Shown: positions 1 through 7,794 of the stretch, piece after piece
Position numbering within the stretch: position 1 is the stretch's first letter
Layout of the letters: each line of letters starts with the position of its first letter
DNA from: Virgifigura deserti
GTDB taxonomy: Bacteria > Pseudomonadota > Alphaproteobacteria > Dongiales > Dongiaceae
Reading direction: 5' to 3'
Length of the DNA stretch: 64,000 nt
NCBI GenBank assembly: GCA_003576685.1
Contig: QOZR01000010.1
Span: forward strand, 62,001-126,000
Program-made: the position numbers and the translations under genes
The notes under the pieces: model-generated
Database searches by the model: none
Seen by the model: the letters and a program-made list of their open reading frames with translations, nothing else
Told to the model about the DNA's origin: nothing

Positions 1-105
1 CGGTTCGAACGGCGCCTGTTCCATTCGACCTTTGCGACCGAGGACCAGAAGGAAGGCATGACCGCCTTCTCCGAGAAGCGGCAGCCGGACTTCAAGAACC
101 GCTGA
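1..105 (+). CDS. Enoyl-CoA hydratase, C-terminal end (partial)
   Basis: The frame open from base 1 encodes 34 residues and stops at TGA 103-105. The tail FATEDQKEGMTAFSEKRQPD is typical of the C-terminal helix of crotonase-family enoyl-CoA hydratases, which hydrate trans-2-enoyl-CoA in fatty-acid beta-oxidation in the cytoplasm. The active site lies off the window, so catalytic residues cannot be checked. An enoyl-CoA hydratase gene just upstream of rpsT-dnaA is a common alphaproteobacterial arrangement, which supports the call. The arsC-like gene starts 10 bases downstream on the same strand. Confidence 0.75.
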   Translation, partial: RFERRLFHSTFATEDQKEGMTAFSEKRQPDFKNR

Positions 106-115
106 GCGAGACGAC

Positions 116-493
116 ATGCCCCAATCTACCCACCCTTCGGCTGACATCACGATCTATCACAATCCGGCCTGCGGCACGTCGCGCAACACCCTGGCCCTGA
201 TCCGGAATGCGGGCATCGAGCCGCGGATCGTCGAATATCTGAAGGCTCCGCCGACGCGGCCGGAACTGGTCGACCTTATCCGCCGCGCGGGGCTTGGTGT
301 CCGCGACGCTCTTCGCGAAAAGGGAACGCTCTATCATGAGCTTGGGCTGGATAATCAGTCGCTCACCGATGATCAGCTTCTCGACGCCATGCTCGCGAAC
401 CCGATCCTCATCAACCGTCCCTTCGTGGTCACGCCGCAGGGAGTCCGGCTCTGCCGGCCCGCGGAAACCGTGCTGCAGATCTTGCCGTCGTAA
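116..493 (+). CDS. arsC: Arsenate reductase, glutaredoxin-coupled ArsC type
   Basis: This 125-residue protein has the length and fold signature of the ArsC/Spx-like arsenate reductases, which reduce arsenate to arsenite with glutathione and glutaredoxin. The nucleophilic Cys19 sits in HNPACGTSRNT near the N terminus. Arginines expected to hold the oxyanion are available at R63/R67, R101 (NRPFVVT) and R111/R114 (RLCRP). It starts 10 bases after the enoyl-CoA hydratase stop, so it may be partly co-transcribed. The next two genes are a cysteine-rich PadR regulator and an MFS transporter, which together look like a small arsenic or thiol-metalloid cassette. No arsB, acr3 or arsR is present here. 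Confidence 0.88.
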   Translation: MPQSTHPSADITIYHNPACGTSRNTLALIRNAGIEPRIVEYLKAPPTRPELVDLIRRAGLGVRDALREKGTLYHELGLDNQSLTDDQLLDAMLANPILINRPFVVTPQGVRLCRPAETVLQILPS

Positions 494-599
494 TCGACGG
501 GACCGCCGACGGATTCGTTCGCAGCTTGCATGCGTCGGTCCGCCGGCCGCACATGCATTGCCCATTGACGCATTGACCTTCGAGGCATAGGCTTTCGCC

Positions 600-1031
600 A
601 TGCCAAAGCCTTCCACCCGTCCGCGTGCCGTCCCGAAGCCCGCGCCCGACTTCACGAGCCGGGCCTATTGGAACGGCACGATCAAGATGAGCTTGTCGAA
701 GTTCTTCATTCTCTGCGTGCTGCATCAGCGGCCCATGCACGGCTATGACATCGCCGGCGCGGTCGAGCGCACGACGAACGGATGTTGCTCGCCGACGGAA
801 GGCACGATCTACCCTGCGCTTCGCGAGTTCGAAGAGGGGGGATATGTCACCTCGGAAAGCGAAGTGGTCTCGGGCCGGGAACGCAAGGTCTACACCTTGA
901 CCGACAAGGGCCGGGATGCATTCAAGGTCGCGGTGGAGGCGTGGATGGACGTGACGCGCTGTCTGATCGAATCGGGACGCGTGGCCGCGGGCAGCGACCG
1001 CGGGCCGGATGCGGCCCCCTGCTGCAGCTAG
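600..1031 (+). CDS. PadR-family transcriptional regulator with two Cys-Cys pairs
   Basis: This 143-residue protein has a PadR winged-helix domain at about residues 30-110, shown by MHGYDIAGAVE, EGTIYPALREFEEGGYV and the wing VSGRERKVYTLTDKGR. PadR proteins are usually dimeric repressors that bind inverted repeats near their own promoter. Cysteines occur at 39, 62-63, 121 and 141-142; the C62-C63 pair is just before the recognition helix and the other pair is in the last three residues. Next to arsC and ahead of an MFS gene (0 bases apart), this suggests a thiol-binding metalloid sensor, but that is inference. An internal ATG at 687 (MSLSKFF) is a possible alternative start. Three CATTG motifs at 556, 563 and 571 lie just upstream and could be part of an operator. 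Confidence 0.8.
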   Translation: MPKPSTRPRAVPKPAPDFTSRAYWNGTIKMSLSKFFILCVLHQRPMHGYDIAGAVERTTNGCCSPTEGTIYPALREFEEGGYVTSESEVVSGRERKVYTLTDKGRDAFKVAVEAWMDVTRCLIESGRVAAGSDRGPDAAPCCS

Positions 1032-2291
1032 ATGAGTGAAGCGAAGACCGTCGGCGAGGCGCCGCTTCCGAAGCCTCGCCGGAATCGTCGCAGCTTCATC
1101 GCGGGCCTCGGAATCGGCCAGATCGTGTCCTGGGGCTCGCTCTATTACAGCTTTCCGCTGATCGCGGAGCCGATGGGGCGCGAGCTCGGCTTCGGCAAGA
1201 CCGAGATCTACGGCGCGGCGACCTTCGGCCTGATGATCGCAAGCCTTGCCGCCTATCCGATCGGAGCGGCCATCGATCGCGGCCGCGGCAGGGCAGTAAT
1301 GACCCTCGGCTCTGCCGCCGGCGGGCTGTTGCTGCTCGCCTGGGCGCAGATCGGCAGCCTCTGGTCGCTCTACGCCTTGTTTGCCGGCGTGGGCCTCGTC
1401 CAGGCGATGACCCTCTACGACCCGGCCTTCGCCGTTGTCGCGCGCCGCTATGGCGTGGAGGCCCGTCGCGGCATCACCGCGCTCACGCTCTGGGGCGGGT
1501 TCGCAAGCACGGTCTTCGTGCCGTTGACGCAGCTTCTCCTCGACCAACTCGGATGGCGCGACGCCCTGATGGCGCTGGGGCTGATCAATCTCGGGCTCTG
1601 CGTCCTGCTTCATCTCCTGGTGATCGATGCCGGGGCGGATGCGCCGAGGGCCGCCCTTGCATCGACAACGGACGGCCGTCCGCCGCTGGCGGGCCGGCAG
1701 GCCGTGGGCTGGGCCTTCGGGAGACCGGCCTTCTGGGGCCTGCTCGTCGCCTTCACGGTCTATTACGGCACCTTCTCGGGGCTGACGTTCCATCTCTATC
1801 CGATGCTGATCGAGCGCGGATTCGACGCCGCGACGGTCGTCGCCGCAATCGCGATCATCGGGCCGTCGCAGGTGGCCGGCCGCATCGCGATCTGGGTCTT
1901 CATGCGTGAAAGGTCGGTGCGGGCGATCGGCATGGCGACCGTCCTGGCCTTTCCGGTCAGCCTGCTGCTGCTTCTGCTCCTCCCGTCGGGCTTCGCGTCG
2001 CTCGCGATCTTTGCCATGGTCTACGGCGCCGCGAACGGGATCATGACGATCGTGCGCGGCCTCGCCGTGCCTGAGATGCTGACGCGCGAGGCCTATGGCG
2101 CGATCAACGGCCTGCTTGCGGTTCCGGCCACCGCCGCGAAGGCGATCGCGCCCGTCGCCGCGGCCCTCCTGTGGGCGGCGGCCGGGTCCTACGACGCCGT
2201 TCTCGTGGCGGCGACCCTCGGCTCCGGACTTGTCGCCGCCGGCTTCTGGTTCGCGGCGATCCGGAGGGAGCGGGCGCCGGCAATCCCCTAA
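1032..2291 (+). CDS. MFS transporter, probably linked to the arsenic cassette
   Basis: This 419-residue protein is strongly hydrophobic throughout, with the length of a 12-helix major facilitator. A basic N-terminal tail precedes the first membrane segment (GQIVSWGSLYYSF). It lacks an obvious nutrient-importer signature. The start ATG directly follows the padR stop with no gap, so the two are almost certainly translated from one message. Some MFS proteins (ArsJ, ArsK) export arsenicals, and the neighbouring arsC makes efflux of arsenite or a related thiol-reactive compound a reasonable guess; substrate cannot be read from the sequence. There is no GAPDH gene beside it, so an ArsJ-type role is less likely. 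Confidence 0.75.
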   Translation: MSEAKTVGEAPLPKPRRNRRSFIAGLGIGQIVSWGSLYYSFPLIAEPMGRELGFGKTEIYGAATFGLMIASLAAYPIGAAIDRGRGRAVMTLGSAAGGLLLLAWAQIGSLWSLYALFAGVGLVQAMTLYDPAFAVVARRYGVEARRGITALTLWGGFASTVFVPLTQLLLDQLGWRDALMALGLINLGLCVLLHLLVIDAGADAPRAALASTTDGRPPLAGRQAVGWAFGRPAFWGLLVAFTVYYGTFSGLTFHLYPMLIERGFDAATVVAAIAIIGPSQVAGRIAIWVFMRERSVRAIGMATVLAFPVSLLLLLLLPSGFASLAIFAMVYGAANGIMTIVRGLAVPEMLTREAYGAINGLLAVPATAAKAIAPVAAALLWAAAGSYDAVLVAATLGSGLVAAGFWFAAIRRERAPAIP

Positions 2292-2326
2292 CGTACACCC
2301 TCGGGCGTGCATCCCGACGCGCACCC

Positions 2327-2356
2327 TTGACGCGCTACCGGGTCGAGCGATATAAC
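2327..2356 (+). promoter_or_regulatory. Sigma-70-type promoter of rpsT
   Basis: TTGACG at 2327-2332 and TATAAC at 2351-2356 are separated by 18 bases, a close match to housekeeping promoter elements. They sit about 40 bases ahead of the rpsT start codon in the gap after the MFS gene. This suggests rpsT is transcribed independently of the arsenic-like cassette. Confidence 0.7.
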
Positions 2357-2397
2357 CCGCCGCCCCAATTTGATTCCAGCTAGAGCGAGCTTTTGGC

Positions 2398-2658
2398 ATG
2401 GCCCACCACAAGTCGGCGAAGAAGCGCATTCGCCAAACCGAGAAGCACACCGCGATGAACCGCGCCCGGACGAGCCGCATGCGGACCTTCATCAAGAAGG
2501 TCGAGACGGCGATCGCGAGCGGCGACAAGCCGAGCGCGCAGACGGCGCTGCAAGAGGCGCAGCCGGTGATTCACCGCAGCGTCACCCATGGCGTGCTCCA
2601 TCGCAACACGGCGGCGCGCAAGCTGTCCCGCTTGTCGGCGCGAATCAACCAGCTTTAG
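2398..2658 (+). CDS. rpsT: 30S ribosomal protein S20
   Basis: This 86-residue, very basic protein begins MAHHKSAKKRIRQTEKHTA, the hallmark N terminus of S20. S20 binds 16S rRNA early in assembly of the small subunit. Its length matches the family. Motifs such as RTFIKKVE and the C-terminal RNTAARKLSRLSARI are typical. Placement shortly before dnaA is conserved in Alphaproteobacteria. It has its own promoter-like sequence at 2327-2356 and a GC-rich hairpin after the stop at 2697-2721. Confidence 0.97.
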   Translation: MAHHKSAKKRIRQTEKHTAMNRARTSRMRTFIKKVETAIASGDKPSAQTALQEAQPVIHRSVTHGVLHRNTAARKLSRLSARINQL

Positions 2659-3138
2659 GGCGCGTTTCCCGCCGCGTTCCGGTCGGTTGTCCAGCCGTCC
2701 TCCCGGCATCGCCGGGCGGACGCGGCCGCGATTCGTGCCCTCCGCTTATGTGGGCCGATGATGCGGCCCGAAGGTGCGACACGGTCGGGCCGGAGTGGAA
2801 TTTTTCTTGCGTTCTCTTTTCGATCATATTGCCATCGCCCGGCCCCGCGAGTAGAGTCACTCGCCGTGGACGGGAGGACAGTCCGAGGCTAGGCGTTAAA
2901 ATAAAACGCAAGTAATGGTTGTATCCTAGTCTTCACTTCGATTTGTCATTCGTGGATCTAAGAAAGTCACTTGCGTGATTTTCCAATTCTATGTTTGACC
3001 TATAGTCGAGACTGCGGCGTTCTGGGGGACCTGTTGGTGGCGGCGGCCGCAGGAAGAGGTGTGTTTTGGCGCCTGAGCTTGGCGCCCGAGGCTGGCGCGT
3101 GAAGGCGGGCAGGGCATGCGGAAGGGTTTCAAGCGACA
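2659..3138. other. 480-base non-coding region upstream of rhodanese-dnaA, with an AT-rich core
   Basis: No convincing gene is seen here. After the rpsT hairpin the sequence becomes unusually AT-rich for this genome between about 2798 and 3010. Within it, ACGCAAGT (2906-2913) and ACTTGCGT (2969-2976) form an exact inverted pair, and a third CTTGCG lies at 2806-2811. The region probably holds the promoter and control sites for the rhodanese-dnaA unit. I looked for DnaA boxes (TTATNCACA, either strand) and found none that were clean, so I do not call it oriC. Confidence 0.5.
2697..2721 (+). terminator. Hairpin terminator after rpsT
   Basis: GTCC-T-CCCGGC, an ATC loop, then GCCGGG-C-GGAC form a ten-base-pair stem with one internal mismatch about 40 bases after the rpsT stop. 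There is no U-run, so termination would rely on the stem alone or on Rho. Confidence 0.55.
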
Positions 3139-3555
3139 ATGACCTATGCTGGGGATGTGCGGCCGACCGAGGCTTGGGGGATGCTGGCTCGGGACGCGAA
3201 CGCACTTCTCGTCGACGTTCGCACCCGACCCGAGTGGACGTTCGTCGGCGTTCCTGACCTCACGTCAGTCGGCAAGATGCCGATCCTGCTGTCCTGGCAG
3301 GTCTTCCCGGACATGAACCTGGCCACGGATTTCACTCAGCGGCTCGCCGATGCGGTCCCGTCGCGGGAGGCGCCGATCCTGTTCCTGTGCCGCAGCGGCG
3401 CGCGATCCCGCGCCGCGGCCGCGGCAATGGCGGCGCAAGGCTACAGCCGCTGCTTCAACGTGTCGGATGGATTCGAAGGCAATCTCGATGCTGATCGGCA
3501 TCGCGGCCAAGCCGCCGGATGGAAGGCGGCTGGCTTGCCCTGGATGCAGGATTAG
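3139..3555 (+). CDS. Rhodanese-like sulfurtransferase
   Basis: This 138-residue single-domain rhodanese has the active-site loop CRSGARS with Cys84 as the sulfur-carrying residue, and the CH2-like start LLVDVRTRPEWTFVGVPD. Such proteins move sulfane sulfur between small thiols or protein partners in the cytoplasm. The first half carries an insertion-like segment (KMPILLSWQVFPDMN) seen in a subgroup of bacterial rhodaneses. It ends 18 bases before dnaA with a Shine-Dalgarno-like GGAAGGGGG in the gap, so the two genes are very likely co-transcribed. A rhodanese in front of dnaA is not part of the classical replication gene order; the reason is unknown. Confidence 0.85.
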   Translation: MTYAGDVRPTEAWGMLARDANALLVDVRTRPEWTFVGVPDLTSVGKMPILLSWQVFPDMNLATDFTQRLADAVPSREAPILFLCRSGARSRAAAAAMAAQGYSRCFNVSDGFEGNLDADRHRGQAAGWKAAGLPWMQD

Positions 3556-3573
3556 GCGGAAGGGGGCAGCGCC

Positions 3574-4989
3574 ATGAAGCTCGACGGACCCGATACCCAG
3601 CTCAACGCGCAATGGGCCCGTGTACGCGGCCGGCTTCGGGCCGAGTTCGGCGAAGCGGCCTTTCGCAGCTGGCTGAAGCCGCTGACGCTGGTCAGCCACC
3701 GCGGCGCCGAAATTCGCGTGGCGGTGCCGACCCGCTTCATGCGCGACTGGATTGTCTCGCATTACGGCGATCGGCTGCAGGCGCTGTGGTCGGGCGAGAA
3801 TCCCGATATCCGCGCCGTGGAGATCGTCGTCGACAGCGGCCGCCCGCAGCTCGCCAAGGCGGTTCCCAGCGCGTCCATGTCCGCCGGCCTGTCCTCCGCG
3901 ACGGAGAGCCCCGAAGGCGACGCTGCGGCGCTGACGCTCAATGGCGCCGCCAGCGCGCAAGACGATGTCAGCGCGCCGCTCGATCCCCGCTTCACCTTCG
4001 ATGACTTCGTCGTCGGCAAGTCGAACGAGCTTGCCTATGCGGCCGCCCGCCGCGTCGCGGAGGCGAAGACCGTGCCGTTCAATCCGTTGTTCCTCTATGG
4101 CGGCGTGGGGCTCGGCAAGACCCATCTGATGCATGCCACCGCCTGGCACATCAAGCGGCGCACCCCGGGCCGCCGCGTGATCTACCTGTCGGCCGAGAAG
4201 TTCATGTACCAGTTCATCCGCGCGCTGCGGCACAAGAACACCATGGCCTTCAAGGAGCAGTTCCGCTCGGTGGACGTGCTGATGATCGACGACGTCCAAT
4301 TCATCAGCGGCAAGGATTCGACGCAGGAGGAGTTCTTTCACACCTTCAACGCGCTCGTCGATCAGAACCGCCAAGTCATCATCTCCGCCGACAAGTCGCC
4401 TTCCGATCTCGAGGGGCTGGAGGAGCGGATGCGCTCCCGTCTCGGCTGGGGGCTGGTCGCCGACATCCACCCGACCACCTACGAGCTGCGGCTCGGCATC
4501 CTGCAGGCCAAGGCGGAGAACCTCGGCACCGAGATGCCGCTCAAGGTGCTGGAATTCCTCGCCCATAAGATCACCTCCAACGTCCGCGAGTTGGAAGGCG
4601 CGCTGAACCGGATCGTCGCGCACGCCACGCTGGTCGGCCGGCCGATCACGCTGGAGACGACGCAGGAGGTGCTGCATGACCTGCTCCGCGCCAACGACCG
4701 GCGCGTCACGATCGAGGAGATCCAGAAGCGGGTCGCCGAGCATTTCAACATCAAGATCGGCGACATGCATTCGGCGCGGCGCGCCCGCGCGGTCGCCCGG
4801 CCGCGTCAGGTCGCCATGTATCTGGCCAAGCAGCTCACCTCCCGCTCGCTGCCGGAAATCGGCCGCAAATTCGGCGGCCGCGACCACACCACGGTGATGC
4901 ATGCCGTGCGCAAGATCGAGGAACTGCGGGCGACCGACAACAGCTTCTCCGAGGACGTCGAGCTGCTCCGCCGCATGCTCGAGGGGTAG
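3574..4989 (+). CDS. dnaA: Chromosomal replication initiator protein DnaA
   Basis: DnaA is the AAA+ ATPase that binds DnaA boxes and opens oriC. The 471-residue protein shows domain I (residues 10-85, AFRSWLKPL), a short acidic/Ala-rich linker, the Walker A loop GGVGLGKT at 176-183, Walker B VDVLMIDDVQF near 234-243, and the domain IV DNA-binding signature GRDHTTVMHAVRKIE at 436-450. Length is normal for Alphaproteobacteria. The start ATG at 3574 has a strong upstream purine tract. It follows the rhodanese gene by 18 bases and precedes dnaN by about 300 bases containing repeats and a promoter. Confidence 0.98.
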   Translation: MKLDGPDTQLNAQWARVRGRLRAEFGEAAFRSWLKPLTLVSHRGAEIRVAVPTRFMRDWIVSHYGDRLQALWSGENPDIRAVEIVVDSGRPQLAKAVPSASMSAGLSSATESPEGDAAALTLNGAASAQDDVSAPLDPRFTFDDFVVGKSNELAYAAARRVAEAKTVPFNPLFLYGGVGLGKTHLMHATAWHIKRRTPGRRVIYLSAEKFMYQFIRALRHKNTMAFKEQFRSVDVLMIDDVQFISGKDSTQEEFFHTFNALVDQNRQVIISADKSPSDLEGLEERMRSRLGWGLVADIHPTTYELRLGILQAKAENLGTEMPLKVLEFLAHKITSNVRELEGALNRIVAHATLVGRPITLETTQEVLHDLLRANDRRVTIEEIQKRVAEHFNIKIGDMHSARRARAVARPRQVAMYLAKQLTSRSLPEIGRKFGGRDHTTVMHAVRKIEELRATDNSFSEDVELLRRMLEG

Positions 4990-5000
4990 GTCCCCGCCCG

Positions 5001-5063
5001 CCCCTCATCTTTCGGCGTCGCTCAGGATGAGGCCCTCATGGTGAGCTTGTCGAAACATGGGGC
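5001..5063. repeat. REP-like pair of adjacent imperfect palindromes
   Basis: CCTCATC (5003-5009) pairs with GATGAGG (5026-5032), and CCTCATG (5034-5040) pairs with CATGGGG (5056-5062) around the core GAGCTTGTCGAAACATG. This resembles the widespread alphaproteobacterial intergenic repeat containing CTGAGCTTGTCGAAG. It lies between dnaA and dnaN and may act as a transcription terminator or mRNA stabiliser for dnaA. Confidence 0.65.
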
Positions 5064-5091
5064 CCCGCCCGCCTGGCCCCGCGTAAAATCC

Positions 5092-5119
5092 TTACCTTCC
5101 GTCAACCTTCTGATATAAT
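5092..5119 (+). promoter_or_regulatory. Extended -10 promoter upstream of dnaN
   Basis: TGATATAAT at 5111-5119 is a perfect extended -10 element (TG, one base, TATAAT). The upstream TTACCT at 5092-5097 is a weak -35 with 16-base spacing. It lies about 170 bases ahead of dnaN and after the dnaA hairpins, so dnaN-recF can be transcribed separately from dnaA. Confidence 0.6.
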
Positions 5120-5288
5120 GCGCGAGGATGCCGCGTCGGCTTGGCGCGTCGCCTCCGTCAGCACTCGGGAAACCCCGGCGAAAACCCGGAATGCCGCTGC
5201 TGAGGCGCTTTTCGGAGCCCTATCGGCAGCCGATCGGGAATGCTCCGCGGACCCTTCGATTTGACTCCATTTCAGACCGTGTAGACCC

Positions 5289-6407
5289 ATGAAACTGACC
5301 CTCGAACGGAGCGACCTTCTGAAGTCCCTGGCGCATGTTCAGAGCGTCGTAGAACGCCGCAACACGATCCCGATCCTGTCGAACGTCCTGCTCGAGACGG
5401 TCGAGGGTGCGGTAAGCCTCGTCGCCACCGACATGGATCTCACGATTGTCGAAAAGGTGCCGGCGATGATCGCCGAAGGCGGCGCCACCACCATTCCGGC
5501 GCACACGCTCTACGATATCGTCCGCAAGCTGCCGGAGGGCGCGCAGGTCCAGCTCGACGGCAGCGGCGACAGCGGCCAGCTCGTCCTGCGCGCCGGCCGC
5601 TCCCGGTTCACGCTGGCGACCCTCCCGAAGGAGGATTTCCCGACGATGGGCGCCGGCGAGCTGCCGCATCAGTTCACCCTCACGGTCAACGAGATGCGCC
5701 GGTTGATCGACCGCACGCGCTTCGCCATCTCGACGGAGGAGACGCGCTATTACCTGAACGGCATCTATCTGCACGCCGCCACGGTCGACGATCAGCGCCT
5801 GCTGCGCGCCGTCGCGACCGACGGCCACCGCCTGGCCCGGGTCGAGCGGCCGCTGCCGTCGGGCGCCGGCGAGATGCCGGGCGTGATCATCCCGCGCAAG
5901 ACCGTGGGCGAGCTGCGCAAGCTGATCGAGGAGGCGGACGAGACGATCGAGGTCGCCCTGTCCGATGCCCGGATCCGCTTCGCGTTCGACGATGTCGTGC
6001 TGACCTCGAAGCTGATCGACGGGACCTTTCCCGACTATCAGCGCGTGATCCCGAGCGGAAACGACAAGGTGCTGGAGGTCGACCGGCGCAGCTTCGCCGA
6101 GGCGGTGGACCGCGTCTCGACGATCTCGAGCGAGAAGTCCCGGGCCGTCAAGCTGAGCGTCAAGGGCGAAAACCTCACTTTGTCCGCGACCAGCCCAGAA
6201 AACGGCAGCGCCAGCGAGGAATTGGAAGTGAATTTCAACGGCGAGGGGATCGAAATCGGCTTCAACGCTCGCTATCTATTGGACATCACTCACCAGATCG
6301 AAGGCGATGGCGCCCAGTTCGCCATGGCCGATGCCGCATCGCCGACGCTGGTGCGCGACGTCGCCGACACGAGCGCCCTCTACGTCCTGATGCCGATGCG
6401 GGTCTGA
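5289..6407 (+). CDS. dnaN: DNA polymerase III beta subunit (sliding clamp)
   Basis: The 372-residue protein starts MKLTLERSDLLKSLAHVQSV, a classic DnaN N terminus, and has the three repeated clamp domains of normal total length. It forms the ring-shaped dimer that tethers the replicative polymerase. Characteristic segments include RRNTIPILSNVLLE, LPKEDFPTM, ATDGHRLA and the C-terminal end TSALYVLMPMRV. It follows dnaA in the standard order, with recF 137 bases downstream on the same strand. Confidence 0.98.
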   Translation: MKLTLERSDLLKSLAHVQSVVERRNTIPILSNVLLETVEGAVSLVATDMDLTIVEKVPAMIAEGGATTIPAHTLYDIVRKLPEGAQVQLDGSGDSGQLVLRAGRSRFTLATLPKEDFPTMGAGELPHQFTLTVNEMRRLIDRTRFAISTEETRYYLNGIYLHAATVDDQRLLRAVATDGHRLARVERPLPSGAGEMPGVIIPRKTVGELRKLIEEADETIEVALSDARIRFAFDDVVLTSKLIDGTFPDYQRVIPSGNDKVLEVDRRSFAEAVDRVSTISSEKSRAVKLSVKGENLTLSATSPENGSASEELEVNFNGEGIEIGFNARYLLDITHQIEGDGAQFAMADAASPTLVRDVADTSALYVLMPMRV

Positions 6408-6544
6408 GTCCGAATTCCTCCTGGAGGCACTCGATTCTGACATCATTTCATCAGCAGGCCCATAGCGCGCCCTATGGCGCGACCGGCCATACGGGGCCCG
6501 TTGCGCCAGAGAGGGGGCGCGAGGGATGTCGCGAAACCGTCTCC

Positions 6545-7720
6545 GTGACGCTCGCCCGCCTCGCTTTGACCGATTTCCGGTGCTATGGGCGGGCCGTGAT
6601 GGCGGTCGATCCGCGGCCGGTGGTGCTGACCGGCCCCAACGGCGCCGGCAAGACCAATCTGCTGGAGGCGATCTCCTTCCTGGCGCCCGGCCGGGGGCTG
6701 CGTCAAGCCAGCCTCGGCGCGATCGACCGGCGGCCGCCACAGGCGAACGGCGCACCCCAGCAGACGACGGAAAGCGGCACGGATGCGGCTGCCGCCTGCG
6801 CTTGGGCCGTCGCGGCGCGCCTCACCGGGCCGGACGGCGCGACCGAGATCGGCACAGGGCGCGACCCGGCCACCGAAACTGGGCGCGAGCGTCGGCTGGT
6901 GAAGATCGACGGTGCCTTCGTCCGTGGCCAGGCCCCGCTGGCGGAACGGCTCGGCGTGGTCTGGCTGACCCCCCAGATGGACCGCCTGTTCCTGGAAGGC
7001 GCCTCGGCGCGGCGGCGCTTTCTCGACCGGCTGGTCTATGGCCTCGATCCCGATCACGCGTCGCGGGTCGCGGCCTATGACCATGCGCTGCGCGAACGGG
7101 CTCGGCTGCTTCGGGCCGGAGCGTCTCATGACGGCGCGTGGCTGGCCGCGCTCGAGGAGCAGATCGCCGCGCGCGGCGTCGCCATCGCGGCGGCCCGCCG
7201 GGATTTCGCGGCGCGCCTCGACCATGCCGTCACCGACGGCGTCGGCCCGTTTCCGAAAGCGGGCCTGCGCGTCGACGGCACGGTCGAATCCTGGCTCGAC
7301 GAGATGCCGGCACTGGCGGCGGAGGACCGCTTCCGCGCACGCCTGGCGGACTCGCGAGCCCGCGATGCCGAAATGGGCGGCGCGGCGCTGGGGCCGCATC
7401 GCAGCGATCTGGCGGTGACGCATCTCGCCAAGGGCATGCCGGCCGGCGACTGCTCGACCGGCGAGCAGAAGGCGCTGCTGATCTCGATCGTCCTCGCCGT
7501 TGCGCGGCTGCAGACAGCGGCGCGCGGCGCGGCCCCCGTCCTGCTGCTCGACGAGGTAGCCGCCCACCTCGACGTCGTGCGCCGGGCGGCGTTGTTCGAG
7601 GAGATGCTGGCGCTCGGCGCGCAGGCCTGGCTCACCGGCACCGAAGAGGACCTGTTTCACCCCTTGGGCGACCGGGCCCAGTTCTTCCGCGTCCGGGACG
7701 CGGTCATTACCCAGCGATGA
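6545..7720 (+). CDS. recF: DNA replication and repair protein RecF
   Basis: RecF is an ABC-type ATPase that loads RecA at gaps with RecO and RecR. The 391-residue protein begins at GTG 6545 and shows TDFRCY, the Walker A loop GPNGAGKTN at residues 30-38, the signature STGEQKALL and Walker B VLLLDEVAAHLD. The region between the two ATPase halves contains an Ala/Gly-rich insert around residues 60-95, as often seen in alphaproteobacterial RecF. It lies between dnaN and gyrB in the canonical order. Confidence 0.95.
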   Translation: MTLARLALTDFRCYGRAVMAVDPRPVVLTGPNGAGKTNLLEAISFLAPGRGLRQASLGAIDRRPPQANGAPQQTTESGTDAAAACAWAVAARLTGPDGATEIGTGRDPATETGRERRLVKIDGAFVRGQAPLAERLGVVWLTPQMDRLFLEGASARRRFLDRLVYGLDPDHASRVAAYDHALRERARLLRAGASHDGAWLAALEEQIAARGVAIAAARRDFAARLDHAVTDGVGPFPKAGLRVDGTVESWLDEMPALAAEDRFRARLADSRARDAEMGGAALGPHRSDLAVTHLAKGMPAGDCSTGEQKALLISIVLAVARLQTAARGAAPVLLLDEVAAHLDVVRRAALFEEMLALGAQAWLTGTEEDLFHPLGDRAQFFRVRDAVITQR

Positions 7721-7794
7721 GCACCGATTTCGGTGTTCGTCGGTCGCCCGCGCGAACCGCTGCGGCGCGCCGACAATGATTGGATGAGGAAAAA

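Noticed and set aside
429..2528. 699-codon minus-strand open frame across arsC, padR and the MFS gene
   Set aside because: It is antisense to three genes with clear family signatures and its product is Arg/Asp/Gly-rich low-complexity sequence typical of GC-rich shadow frames.
2659..3138. Chromosomal origin upstream of dnaA
   Set aside because: The region is AT-rich, but I found no clear DnaA boxes, and alphaproteobacterial origins are often not beside dnaA.
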